52,595 bases of DNA from Granulicella aggregans (GTDB taxonomy: Bacteria; Acidobacteriota; Terriglobia; Terriglobales; Acidobacteriaceae), in contig NZ_JACHIP010000017.1 of the NCBI RefSeq assembly GCF_014203275.1, forward strand, positions 1-52,595, in the 5' to 3' direction. Shown one piece after another: positions 24,451 through 33,488 of the stretch (positions are counted from its first letter, which is position 1; the number at the start of each line of letters is the position of its first letter). Both the position numbers and the translations under genes were made by a program. The notes below the pieces were generated by a model, which was given only the letters and a program-made list of their open reading frames with translations, was not told the DNA's origin and made no database searches.

Positions 24451-27400
24451 ATGAAAGTTTCTCGGACTCCAGGCACGGCCTGGTTCAAGGTGTTCCGGAC
24501 GTTCGCGATCCTGGCATTCGCCGTCCTTCTCGCGCCGTCATCTCTCTTGGCCCAGGACCTTACCACTTCAGCAAGTCTCTCCGGCACAGTCAGCGACAGC
24601 TCCGGTGCTGTCATCTCTAAGGCGACGGTCATCGTCGCTGGCGCCGACAACGGCGTCAAGCGCACCGTCAAGACGGAGGCAAATGGTGGTTTCTCGGTTC
24701 CTCTGCTGCCACCCGGTCAATACAGCCTCAAGATCCAAGCGAAGGGATTCAAGTCCTACGAGCAGAAAGGGATTACCTTAGTCGCGGAGCACTCGGTCCG
24801 TCAGGATATCGAGCTTCCGGTAGGTGCCGAGAACGAGCAGGTTGAAGTCACCAGCCAGGCGCCCCTGCTGAATACCGGTGACGCCAACCTCTCAGCCGAG
24901 ATCACCTCCGAGCAGGTCGAAGGCCTGCCGCTCAACCTGCGCAATGTCGTCGCTCTCGCAACCCTCAACTCCTCCGTCTCGAACACATCTGAAAGCCAGC
25001 AGCTTGGCGAAGGCGGAACATCCGGCAAGGCCGACCAGGACGTCTCCTTCCTCAACTTTGGCGGCGGCTTCTTCGGTACCTCCGGCTACCTCATCGATGG
25101 CATCTGGGACACGGACAGCACCTGGGGTGCCGTCATCTACGTCCCGTCCGTCGAGGCAGTCGGCGAGTTCAAAATTCAGACCAACTCGTTCACCGCGCAG
25201 AACGGCTTCAGCACCGGTAACGTCATCAACATTCAGACCAAGTCCGGTACCAGCAACTTCCATGGTGACGTGTTTGAGTTCATCCGCAACTCCGACCTGG
25301 ATGCAAACAACTATTTCAACAATTACAACGGCAGCCCGAGACAGAACTTCCAGCGCAACCAGTTTGGCTTCTCCGCCGGCGGCCCGCTCTACATCCCTGG
25401 CCTGTACAAGCGGCGCGACAAGACCTTCCTCTTCGGTGCTTATGAGGGCCTTCGCCAGGGTTCGCCCGTGAACAACACGTTCACCGTCCCCACAGCGGCC
25501 ATGCGGACAGGAGACTTTTCCGCCCTTCTGACCGGCGCTTTAGTTACGCAGACGAACAATGGCGTCACGACGAACGTCCTTGATCCTTTCGGAAACACCA
25601 TCCAGGTGAACCAACTGTTCAATCCACATACCGGGCGCGTTCTTACTAACAACACAGTCGACGCGAAGACTGGTCAAGTGGCACATTGCCCAGGTGGTGC
25701 GGCTACCTGCTACTACCGCGATCCCTTCCAGAACAACAACGTCGCCGCTTCGATCGACCCGGTCGGCGCGAAGCTGATCAGCTACTACCCCAACCCGACG
25801 AACGCCGCGCTATCGAGCAACTTCTTCGCGTCGGCATCCGCACCCACTACCTCCAACGAATACATCATCCGGGTCGATCACAATCTCAGCGACGCCACTC
25901 GTATCTATTTCAGGTTTGCCGACAAGCACGAGCAGAAGACAAACTCGCCAGCGTACTACGGTGCCAATGATCCGGGCGGGCCAGGGAACATCCGCCCCAA
26001 CAATCGCTACAGCCTTGCCACCGGCTTCAGCCACATCTTCAATGCGACGACAGCGTTAAGCGCCAACGCCGGATTCCATCGCTGGAACCAGGGCGGTTTG
26101 TATCAAGGCTATCCCTTCGACCAGACGACGCTCGGCCTGCCTGCTGGCCTCAATGCAGGCTCGAACCAGTTCCCGATCATCAACGTAGGTAACGGAGGGT
26201 CGTCACTTGGTCCAGTGCAGGGAGGCTTCGGGGCCGGCATCGCCAATGTGGGAAGTGTGAGTGCCGACCTGACCAAAACGCTCAAGAGCCAGGACCTGTC
26301 ATTTGGCTTCATGGATGCCATTCTCCAGAACAATGGAAATGGCGTTGCGACTACGAGCTTCGGTTTCGGTCAGACGTACACCTCACAGTTCAACGGCACG
26401 GGTACGGCAAATCAGTCCGGATACGGTTTTGCGTCGCTCTTGATCGGCACAGCCGATAGCGGAAGCACCTCCAATAACTTTCATACAGCGCCGCAAAGGC
26501 ATTACATCGGCTTTTACGGCCAGGACAACTTCAAGTTCTCGAAGACGCTTACGTTCAATCTCGGTCTTCGGTACGAATTCCAGCCATCCTTTACCGAGCG
26601 GCGCAACCGCCAGGCGTACTTCGATTACACCGGCATTAACCCGATCAGCAAGTCCGTCGGGCTTACGCTTCCTGGCCAGGAGGTTTATAGCTCCTCGGGC
26701 AATCGCGGCCTGAATAACCTGAATCTGACAAACCTCGCACCGCGCTTCGGCTTCACCGATCAGGTAGCCCCGAGAATCGTCGCTCGCGGCGGGTTCGGTA
26801 TCTTCTTTCCGCCATCGTCGTTCGTCGGCATCCAGTCCAGCCCGGGATACAGCCAGAGCACGAACTTCGACCCCAGCGACGATAACGGGGTGACGCTGAA
26901 GACGACTCTGAGCAATCCATTTCCGAATGGGTTGCTGGCACCCACCGGCAACGGGCTTGGGCCTCTAACCGATATTGGGAACAATGCCAGCACCGGCGTC
27001 GCCTACAACCGCAAGTCGCCGCTGCTCTACCAATACTCACTCGGCCTTCAGTACGCCTTCACGACCAACGATGTGCTGACCACCAGCTATGTCGGCAACC
27101 GCGGCGTGCATATGCTGACCAACTATGTTCCTCGCAGCCAGGTCGATCCAGCGCTGATCGTGCCCAACAACAATCTGGGCGACCAGGTGCCGAACCCGTT
27201 CTATGGCGTCATCACGTCGAGCTCTTGCGGACTCAACAATCCCACGATCACACGCGCCCACCTGCTACAGCCGTTTCCACAGTATTGCAGCGTGACGGAG
27301 AACCAGGCACCGCAGGGAGACTCGTACTACAACGCTCTGCTGGTGGACTATAACCACCGGTTCCATGGCGGTTTGAACCTGCTCGTGTCTTATACCTTTT

Positions 27401-28065
27401 CGAAGTTCATCGACGATACGGGAGGCACCGCCGACTGGGCCTACCGTGGCAACTCCAATGGCTATCGCAATCCCTACAATCTCGGCTTCGATCGTTCCGT
27501 TGACGGCACCGATCAGACGCATAGCCTGGTTGTGAATTACATCTATGCGCTTCCTGTCGGCACCGGTAAGAAGTTCGCCGGCCATTCCGGGCGCATCACC
27601 AATGCGGCTATCGGTGGATGGACGGTCTCTGGCATCACGACAGCCAAGTCTGGCCTGCCTCTCAGCTTCTCCGGCGGCACAAACAGTAACGAGTATGGCC
27701 TGGGTTCACGCCCTGACCAGGTCGCCGACCCGCACATTGCCAACCACAGCATCGGCGGCCCCGGACACAATCCGTGGTTCAACACCGCTGCCTTCAAAAC
27801 ACCCGCGGACTACTCCCTTGGCAACACTTCGCGCTATCTCTCCTACATCCGGTCTCCCGGATATACAAATTGGGACGCATCGCTGCAGAAGGGTTGGGAA
27901 CTTCACGACAATCTCAACCTTCAGTTCCGGTCGGAGTTCTACAACCTGCCGAACCATACCAACTTCTTTACTCCTGATACCGGAATAAACGATGGCAACT
28001 ACGGCAGGATCACCCAGGCCTTCGATGGCAGATCGATCCAGTTCGCCCTCAAAGTGATCTGGTAG
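24451..28065 (+). CDS. TonB-dependent receptor with CarboxypepD_reg domain
   Basis: A 1204-aa outer-membrane protein of the large acidobacterial type. A signal peptide (about 1-35, ending SSLLAQD) is followed by a carboxypeptidase-regulatory-like beta-sandwich (about 40-115; SLSGTVSDSSGAVISKATVIV). A plug region (about 135-270; TSEQVEGLPLN...GEFKIQTNSFTAQNGFSTGNVINIQTKSGTSNFHGD) leads into a long beta-barrel. It ends in the aromatic FALKVIW typical of barrel proteins. AGGAGG lies 11 bases upstream. It probably imports oligosaccharides or similar ligands. The TPR gene follows after 12 bases, making an operon with three further secreted proteins. Confidence 0.92.
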   Translation: MKVSRTPGTAWFKVFRTFAILAFAVLLAPSSLLAQDLTTSASLSGTVSDSSGAVISKATVIVAGADNGVKRTVKTEANGGFSVPLLPPGQYSLKIQAKGFKSYEQKGITLVAEHSVRQDIELPVGAENEQVEVTSQAPLLNTGDANLSAEITSEQVEGLPLNLRNVVALATLNSSVSNTSESQQLGEGGTSGKADQDVSFLNFGGGFFGTSGYLIDGIWDTDSTWGAVIYVPSVEAVGEFKIQTNSFTAQNGFSTGNVINIQTKSGTSNFHGDVFEFIRNSDLDANNYFNNYNGSPRQNFQRNQFGFSAGGPLYIPGLYKRRDKTFLFGAYEGLRQGSPVNNTFTVPTAAMRTGDFSALLTGALVTQTNNGVTTNVLDPFGNTIQVNQLFNPHTGRVLTNNTVDAKTGQVAHCPGGAATCYYRDPFQNNNVAASIDPVGAKLISYYPNPTNAALSSNFFASASAPTTSNEYIIRVDHNLSDATRIYFRFADKHEQKTNSPAYYGANDPGGPGNIRPNNRYSLATGFSHIFNATTALSANAGFHRWNQGGLYQGYPFDQTTLGLPAGLNAGSNQFPIINVGNGGSSLGPVQGGFGAGIANVGSVSADLTKTLKSQDLSFGFMDAILQNNGNGVATTSFGFGQTYTSQFNGTGTANQSGYGFASLLIGTADSGSTSNNFHTAPQRHYIGFYGQDNFKFSKTLTFNLGLRYEFQPSFTERRNRQAYFDYTGINPISKSVGLTLPGQEVYSSSGNRGLNNLNLTNLAPRFGFTDQVAPRIVARGGFGIFFPPSSFVGIQSSPGYSQSTNFDPSDDNGVTLKTTLSNPFPNGLLAPTGNGLGPLTDIGNNASTGVAYNRKSPLLYQYSLGLQYAFTTNDVLTTSYVGNRGVHMLTNYVPRSQVDPALIVPNNNLGDQVPNPFYGVITSSSCGLNNPTITRAHLLQPFPQYCSVTENQAPQGDSYYNALLVDYNHRFHGGLNLLVSYTFSKFIDDTGGTADWAYRGNSNGYRNPYNLGFDRSVDGTDQTHSLVVNYIYALPVGTGKKFAGHSGRITNAAIGGWTVSGITTAKSGLPLSFSGGTNSNEYGLGSRPDQVADPHIANHSIGGPGHNPWFNTAAFKTPADYSLGNTSRYLSYIRSPGYTNWDASLQKGWELHDNLNLQFRSEFYNLPNHTNFFTPDTGINDGNYGRITQAFDGRSIQFALKVIW

Positions 28066-28077
28066 ATTGGTCGTCTG

Positions 28078-29676
28078 ATGCTGTCTCCTCATGTGGTCCG
28101 GCGCGCCGCCTTCCTGTCCTTGCTCTTCGCCGGTGCTCTGTGTGCCTGTCCGTTACGCGGACAGGCACAGGGCCTCGACGGGCTGCTCGAGAAGGCACGC
28201 GCCGCGCAGTCTTCGGGGAAGTACGCTGAAGCAGCCGTGATCTATGCGCGAAGCACGGCACTGGCTCCGGCGACCCCTGAGCTCTGGTCAAATCGCGGTG
28301 TCATGGAGTATCTCGCAGGCGAGATAGACCCCTCCATCGTCAGTCTCAAACATGCTCTTCGGCTGAAACCGGGACTGTATGTCCCAATGCTCTTTCTCGG
28401 CAAGGCATACCTGCAGAGCGGCAAGCCTGCCCAGGCTCTTCCTTATCTCACCCACGCAGCCACTCTCCAGCCGAGTGACCCTGAACTACTCCTCGCGCTC
28501 GGCAAAAACTACGCCGCTCTGAACAAGCCGCATGAGGCAGAGTCTGCATATGCGGACGCTGCTCGCGTGGTGCCGGCGAATCCTGCCGCGTGGCTTGGAC
28601 TTGGTACCGCGTCGCTCGCGATGATCGCCTCCGACGGGCAGGATCTTGCAGGATTACAGGCACAATCCATCTGGGCGCGGGCGCTCTTTGCGGATGAGCT
28701 TCTGGCTCAGGGGCGTCCGCTTGAAGCGATCGACACGTACAATGTCGCGTTGGCCAAGGCTTCGTCTGAACAGAAAGCGACGCTCGTTCGCAACGTAAGC
28801 TGGCTCGAAGCGCATCCCGATCTCTTTCCGCTCCCCGCTAACTCGCAGGAGGCTCTCCGTAAGTTCGATGAGCAACTGACCTCTACAACGAGCAACTCGC
28901 AGCCACCATCCTGTGCCACGTCGCAGATGCCGCTTGCCTCCGCCGACTGCGCCTTCTGGGCTGGCGACTACGAACGCAGCGCCGCATACGCTGCCGATGT
29001 GCTGAAACATTCTCCGCAGGATCCCGAGGCGCTCTACTGGTCGATCAAATCGAACGAGCGCATAGCCGTCGCCGCGCTTGGTCGCTTCGAGGAACTCGCC
29101 CCACAGTCCGCCGCCAGCTTTGACATGGTCGGCGATCTCTATCGCGATCAACGCCAGATGGAGAATGCTCTCGGCGAGTATAAGAAGGCCCTCGACATCG
29201 ACCCCCATGACCCCGGCGCTCTTCTCGGCACCGTTGTCGCGGACATCGCGGCAAGCAAGCTCGACGAAGCCGCTGCCGTTGACCAGCTTGCGCTTGCCGA
29301 CCACCCGCAGGACCCACAACTGAACCTCCTTCAGGCCGAAATCCTTACCGCGAGGAATCACTACGCCGAAGCAAGACCCTACCTTGCGAAATGCCTCGCT
29401 GGGCCTCCTGATCTTCAGCCTCGCGTTCATCTTCTGCTGGCGCGCGCGGATGCCGAAGACGGCAAGAACGACGATGCGATCCGTGAATACGAACTCGCGC
29501 TTCCAGGCGATCGGGACGGCAGCATTCACTTCCAACTCTCGCGCCTCTACCGCAAAGCGGGCAATGTGGCCCGGGCTCAAAAGTACGAAGAGCAAGCCAA
29601 GGCCCTCATCGCGCTACGCCGCATCAACGCGGCGATCGAGGTCCGCGAGATGACGGGCGCAACACCATCGCAATGA
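28078..29676 (+). CDS. Secreted TPR-repeat protein
   Basis: 532 aa with a signal peptide (VVRRAAFLSLLFAGALCACPLRGQAQG). Tandem TPR units follow almost throughout: AEAAVIYARSTALAPATPELWSNRGVMEYLAGE, ALPYLTHAATLQPSDPELLLALGKNYAALNKP, and a second array after about 330 (ALGEYKKALDIDPHDPGALLGTV). TPRs form a protein-binding superhelix, so a scaffold in the periplasm is likely. A Cys in the leader could also allow lipidation. It starts 12 bases after the TonB receptor and its stop overlaps the next start (ATGA), so translation is coupled. The binding partner is unknown. Confidence 0.88.
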   Translation: MLSPHVVRRAAFLSLLFAGALCACPLRGQAQGLDGLLEKARAAQSSGKYAEAAVIYARSTALAPATPELWSNRGVMEYLAGEIDPSIVSLKHALRLKPGLYVPMLFLGKAYLQSGKPAQALPYLTHAATLQPSDPELLLALGKNYAALNKPHEAESAYADAARVVPANPAAWLGLGTASLAMIASDGQDLAGLQAQSIWARALFADELLAQGRPLEAIDTYNVALAKASSEQKATLVRNVSWLEAHPDLFPLPANSQEALRKFDEQLTSTTSNSQPPSCATSQMPLASADCAFWAGDYERSAAYAADVLKHSPQDPEALYWSIKSNERIAVAALGRFEELAPQSAASFDMVGDLYRDQRQMENALGEYKKALDIDPHDPGALLGTVVADIAASKLDEAAAVDQLALADHPQDPQLNLLQAEILTARNHYAEARPYLAKCLAGPPDLQPRVHLLLARADAEDGKNDDAIREYELALPGDRDGSIHFQLSRLYRKAGNVARAQKYEEQAKALIALRRINAAIEVREMTGATPSQ

Positions 29677-32600
29677 TCGAAGACCCAACAACATCCGAGA
29701 GTTTCGCCAGCCGCGGTGCGGCGGCGTGGCTCTCCCGGCGAAGCTTTCTTAGGACCGGCGCAATGGCTCTCGCGCTTCGAGCCTCGAATCTGCGCGCAGC
29801 TCAATTTCCGGTGTCTGCATCCCAACCTCTTGCTCCTCCATGCCTGACAGCCTCACGAACACTCTACCCTGCTTTGCTTGACCGCTTTATCTCTAGGCTC
29901 GACCCTGCGTCCGACAACTTCGTCTGCGAGCAATACGCTGCTGGCCTTATCGAAGTGATGGATTCCTGGACAGCCTCACTCTGCTCCGCGACGTCGGCAA
30001 CCGGTGCCATCCACTCTCATCTCGCGGAATCTCTCACTGCTTGCTCAATGCACCAGTCGAAGTCCGTCTCACTTCGCGACCGCGGTCCTCTTCGTATTGA
30101 GCGACATAGCTTTTCTCCCCCGGAGAGCAGCACCCCGGTCAAGTTCACAGACGACCTGAGCAAATATTTCGCGGCTTTCTCCTCAATCTGTAGTGCGGAC
30201 TTCGATGTATATGGTATTCGTGCCGCAGAAGGTTCACATCTGAGTGTGGAGACTGACATCCGCTACAACTTCGTGGGCCAAACGCGTGCTGGAGTCCGCG
30301 AACAACGCGTAGGCGCATGGCATGTGACGTGGTCAAGAGAGGATGCAGCGAACTGGAAAGTCACGCGTTGGGCCGCTGATGACGAACTTCGCAGCAGCCT
30401 CGCCGGCTCCGGTTTCACCGAGATCACCGGCCAATGCCTCGCGCCAAACGCACAGTTGTCGCTCGGCATCGATCACTGGCGCAGCGTACTCGATGGCGCG
30501 ACCGGCATCGATGTCTATGGCAACCATGGCATCGCGGTCGGCGAGATCGACTCCACTGGATACGACAGCTTCTACGTCTGCCAGCCAGCCGGCTTGCCCA
30601 ATCGTCTCTACCGCAACCGCGGTGATGGCACCTTTGACGACATCACCGAAGACTCCGGCACCGGCATCGTCGACGGCACGGCCTCAGCGCTGTTCGCGGA
30701 CTTCCAGAATCGCGGCCGCCAGGATCTCCTCGTCGTCCGCACCGGCGGCGTCCTGCTCTTCGAAAACATGGGTCATGGCCGCTTCGAGCCGCGTCCGGAT
30801 GCCTTTCACTTCGCTCGCCCGCCGCAGGGGACGTTTACCAGCGCCGCCATCGTGGACTACAACCGCGACGGTCTCCTCGATGTCTACCTCTGTACTTACA
30901 GCTACTTCAAGGGCCTGAACCATCACCAGTTTCCCGCGCCCTACTACGACGCGCAGAATGGGCCGCCCAACTTCCTTTTCCGCAACCGAGGCGACGGCAC
31001 ATTTGAAGACGTCACCGTTGCCAGCGGCATGGACCAGAACAACAATCGCTTCAGCTTCGCCGCTGCATGGTGCGACTACGATAACGACGGCTGGCCAGAT
31101 CTCTACGTGGCAAACGACTTTGGCCGGAAGAACTTTTACCGCAATAACGGCGATGGAACCTTCACGGACATCGTCGCCAAGGCCGGTGTCGAAGACTACG
31201 GCCCGGGCATGAGCGTCTGCTGGATCGACCATGACAATGATGGTCTGCAGGATCTGTACGTTGCCAATATGTGGCTCGCCGAAGGCAATCGCATCACCGC
31301 CGATGACCAGTTCCTTCCAGGCGTGGATCCCGCTATCCGTGCTCTCTATCGCAAACATAACGCAGGCAACTCGCTCTATCGCAACAAGGGCGACGGCACC
31401 TTCATCGACCGGACCGCGGCGGCAGCATCGGAGAAGGCAGGTTGGGCCTGGTCAAGCGCAACATGGGACTTTGACAATGATGGCTGGGCGGATCTCTATG
31501 TCGCAAACGGCTTCGTCTCGAGCTTGAACCACTACGATCTGCAGAGCTTCTTCTGGCGGCAGGTCGCGCAGCGATCCGTTACGACCGCCGGTGCATCGCC
31601 CGACTACGAACTCTCCTGGAACGCCATCAACGAACTTCTGCGTTCCGGCTACTCCTGGAGCGGCTACCAGCGTAATGTCTTCTTCGCCAACAATCGGGAC
31701 GGCAGCTTCTCGGAGGTCTCCGGCGCGCTTGGCCTCGATCTTATCGACGATGCGCGTGCCTTCTCGCTCAGCGACTTCGACCATGACGGACGGCTGGAGA
31801 TCGTTCTGAAAAATCGCACTGGTCCGCAACTGCGTCTTCTGCGCAATGACCTTGACGACATCGGCGGCTCCATCGCCATCCGCCTCACTGGCCACAAGAG
31901 CAATCGCGACGCTATCGGCGCGATCGTCGTCATCGAGTCTGGTGCGCAGCGTCAGACGAAGTTCATCTCCGCCGGCTCGGGCTTCGCCTCGCAGCACACG
32001 AAAGAGCTTTTCTTCGGCCTCGGAGATGCGAAGGGCCCCCTCTCCATCTCGGTCCGCTGGCCATCCGGTACGATCGACCACTACGAAGGGCTTTCGATAA
32101 ACCACCGCATCTCACTGGATGAAGGCAGACCAACCTTTAAGTCGGAACCTTACCGCCCACTTCCTTCGCATCATATCGCCGCCTTCGCCATGACGCCCCC
32201 CGCAGCGACCACGGCGCGATCAGCCACATGGTTGATCGCTCCGCTCTTTGGCCCCGGTCTCAGGCTCTCCGATACAAATGGACACATTCAACAACTCAGT
32301 GACTTCAAAGGCAAACGGGCCCTGCTCACGTTCCTCAGCGAGAACTGCCCTGACACTCCAGAAAGCCACAAGCAGCTCGAAGAACTTGCACAGAATTCCG
32401 AATCCTTTGCTGCCTCCAACATCGAGCTCTTCGTCGTCTCTGTCTCTTTGAAGAACGACCAGTCTCCGAACGCAGCAGTCCCTATTCACAGCGCCACTCC
32501 GCGCGACATCGCTGCCTGGAACATCCAGTATCGCTACCTTTTCGATAGCCGCCGCGACATGCCGTTGCCTTCGTCTTTTCTCCTCGACGAGCAGGGTGCC

Positions 32601-33488
32601 ATCGTTGGCGTTTACACCGGCTTGGTTGCAGCCCGAGAGGTCATCATCGACGCGGACTCCGCGCCTCATACCTCCACCGATTTCCTCGCGCGGGCTATGC
32701 CGTTTCGTGGCCCGTATTACGGTGCCCCCTTGCAGCACGATTATGTCGCCTTTGGTATCGCGTTCTCCGAGTATGGGCACGATGAAGCGGCGGAATCGGC
32801 ATTTCTCCGCGCTATCATTGCCGATCCCGTAAACCAGTTCGCCTGGTTCAATCTCGGCACCATCTACCTCAACCGCAAGATGTATACCGATGCTCGCAAA
32901 TACCTCGCTGAAGCCGTGAGGCTCAACCCGCGGGACTCCGACGCCTGGAACAATCTCGGCACCACCTCTGGCTATGAACAGAAGTACGACGATGCACTCG
33001 ACGAGTTCCGCCGCGCGGCTCTCGCCAATCCGCATCATGCCAACGCGATCGGAAACATGATGCGCATCTACCAGTTTCAAAACCGCGCAGCCGAGGCTCG
33101 CAAGACGCTTGAAGATCTGATTGCTCGATCGCCAGACATCGCCCAGCTTCACCTCGATCTGTCCCTCACCCTCGTCGCGCAGAACGATTGGAAGGCCGCC
33201 CGTGACGAGCTTGAAACGGCAGTCCGGCTCGACCCTGGCAACCCCGATGCGATCAACAATCTCGGTGCAATCCTTCTTCGCCTTGGCTTGACCACCGAAG
33301 CTCTCGAGCAGTTCGAACGCTGCCGCCGCATTGCTCCGGACTTCGATCGTGCCACCATCAATGCTGCCGCTCTCTACAACCGCGCCGGTCAGCGCGACCG
33401 CTCCCGCGAGATACTCACCAGCTTCCTTGCACGACATCCGGAGAACGTCCCTGTCCGATCCGCACTCGATAAAATGGGAGCGCCATGA
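29673..33488 (+). CDS. Tat-exported FG-GAP/ASPIC-UnbV protein fused to redoxin-like and TPR domains (CRTAC1-like)
   Basis: 1271 aa. A twin-arginine signal (SRRSFLRTGAMALAL, Arg22-Arg23) points to Tat export. An unassigned N-terminal region comes first. About 280-720 holds FG-GAP/VCBS beta-propeller repeats with calcium-type loops (YRNRGDGTFDDIT, DYNRDGLLDVYL, DYDNDGWPDLYVAND). About 750-815 is an ASPIC/UnbV domain (GHKSNRDAIGAIVVIESGAQR...SVRWPSGTIDHYEGL). About 860-990 resembles an AhpC/TlpA-type redoxin fold (LSDFKGKRALLTFLSENCPDTPESHKQLEEL), but only one Cys is present and CxxC is missing. The C-terminus (about 1010-1270) is a TPR array. The start overlaps the upstream stop (ATGA), as does the downstream start. 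It is probably a periplasmic or surface binding protein; no enzyme activity can be claimed. Confidence 0.88.
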   Translation: MIEDPTTSESFASRGAAAWLSRRSFLRTGAMALALRASNLRAAQFPVSASQPLAPPCLTASRTLYPALLDRFISRLDPASDNFVCEQYAAGLIEVMDSWTASLCSATSATGAIHSHLAESLTACSMHQSKSVSLRDRGPLRIERHSFSPPESSTPVKFTDDLSKYFAAFSSICSADFDVYGIRAAEGSHLSVETDIRYNFVGQTRAGVREQRVGAWHVTWSREDAANWKVTRWAADDELRSSLAGSGFTEITGQCLAPNAQLSLGIDHWRSVLDGATGIDVYGNHGIAVGEIDSTGYDSFYVCQPAGLPNRLYRNRGDGTFDDITEDSGTGIVDGTASALFADFQNRGRQDLLVVRTGGVLLFENMGHGRFEPRPDAFHFARPPQGTFTSAAIVDYNRDGLLDVYLCTYSYFKGLNHHQFPAPYYDAQNGPPNFLFRNRGDGTFEDVTVASGMDQNNNRFSFAAAWCDYDNDGWPDLYVANDFGRKNFYRNNGDGTFTDIVAKAGVEDYGPGMSVCWIDHDNDGLQDLYVANMWLAEGNRITADDQFLPGVDPAIRALYRKHNAGNSLYRNKGDGTFIDRTAAAASEKAGWAWSSATWDFDNDGWADLYVANGFVSSLNHYDLQSFFWRQVAQRSVTTAGASPDYELSWNAINELLRSGYSWSGYQRNVFFANNRDGSFSEVSGALGLDLIDDARAFSLSDFDHDGRLEIVLKNRTGPQLRLLRNDLDDIGGSIAIRLTGHKSNRDAIGAIVVIESGAQRQTKFISAGSGFASQHTKELFFGLGDAKGPLSISVRWPSGTIDHYEGLSINHRISLDEGRPTFKSEPYRPLPSHHIAAFAMTPPAATTARSATWLIAPLFGPGLRLSDTNGHIQQLSDFKGKRALLTFLSENCPDTPESHKQLEELAQNSESFAASNIELFVVSVSLKNDQSPNAAVPIHSATPRDIAAWNIQYRYLFDSRRDMPLPSSFLLDEQGAIVGVYTGLVAAREVIIDADSAPHTSTDFLARAMPFRGPYYGAPLQHDYVAFGIAFSEYGHDEAAESAFLRAIIADPVNQFAWFNLGTIYLNRKMYTDARKYLAEAVRLNPRDSDAWNNLGTTSGYEQKYDDALDEFRRAALANPHHANAIGNMMRIYQFQNRAAEARKTLEDLIARSPDIAQLHLDLSLTLVAQNDWKAARDELETAVRLDPGNPDAINNLGAILLRLGLTTEALEQFERCRRIAPDFDRATINAAALYNRAGQRDRSREILTSFLARHPENVPVRSALDKMGAP

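Noticed and set aside
28654..29595. 313-codon minus-strand frame
   Set aside because: It is antisense to the TPR gene at 28078-29676, which has a signal peptide, clear repeats and overlapping operon partners.
30684..31358. 224-codon minus-strand frame
   Set aside because: It is a mirror of the calcium-loop repeats in the FG-GAP propeller; the valine-rich translation is the complement of Asp/Asn-rich repeats.
30840..31520. Repeated DNA in the FG-GAP region suggestive of a tandem repeat array
   Set aside because: The repetition is at protein level (GDGTF, D-x-D-x-D-G calcium loops) and is explained by the propeller repeats.
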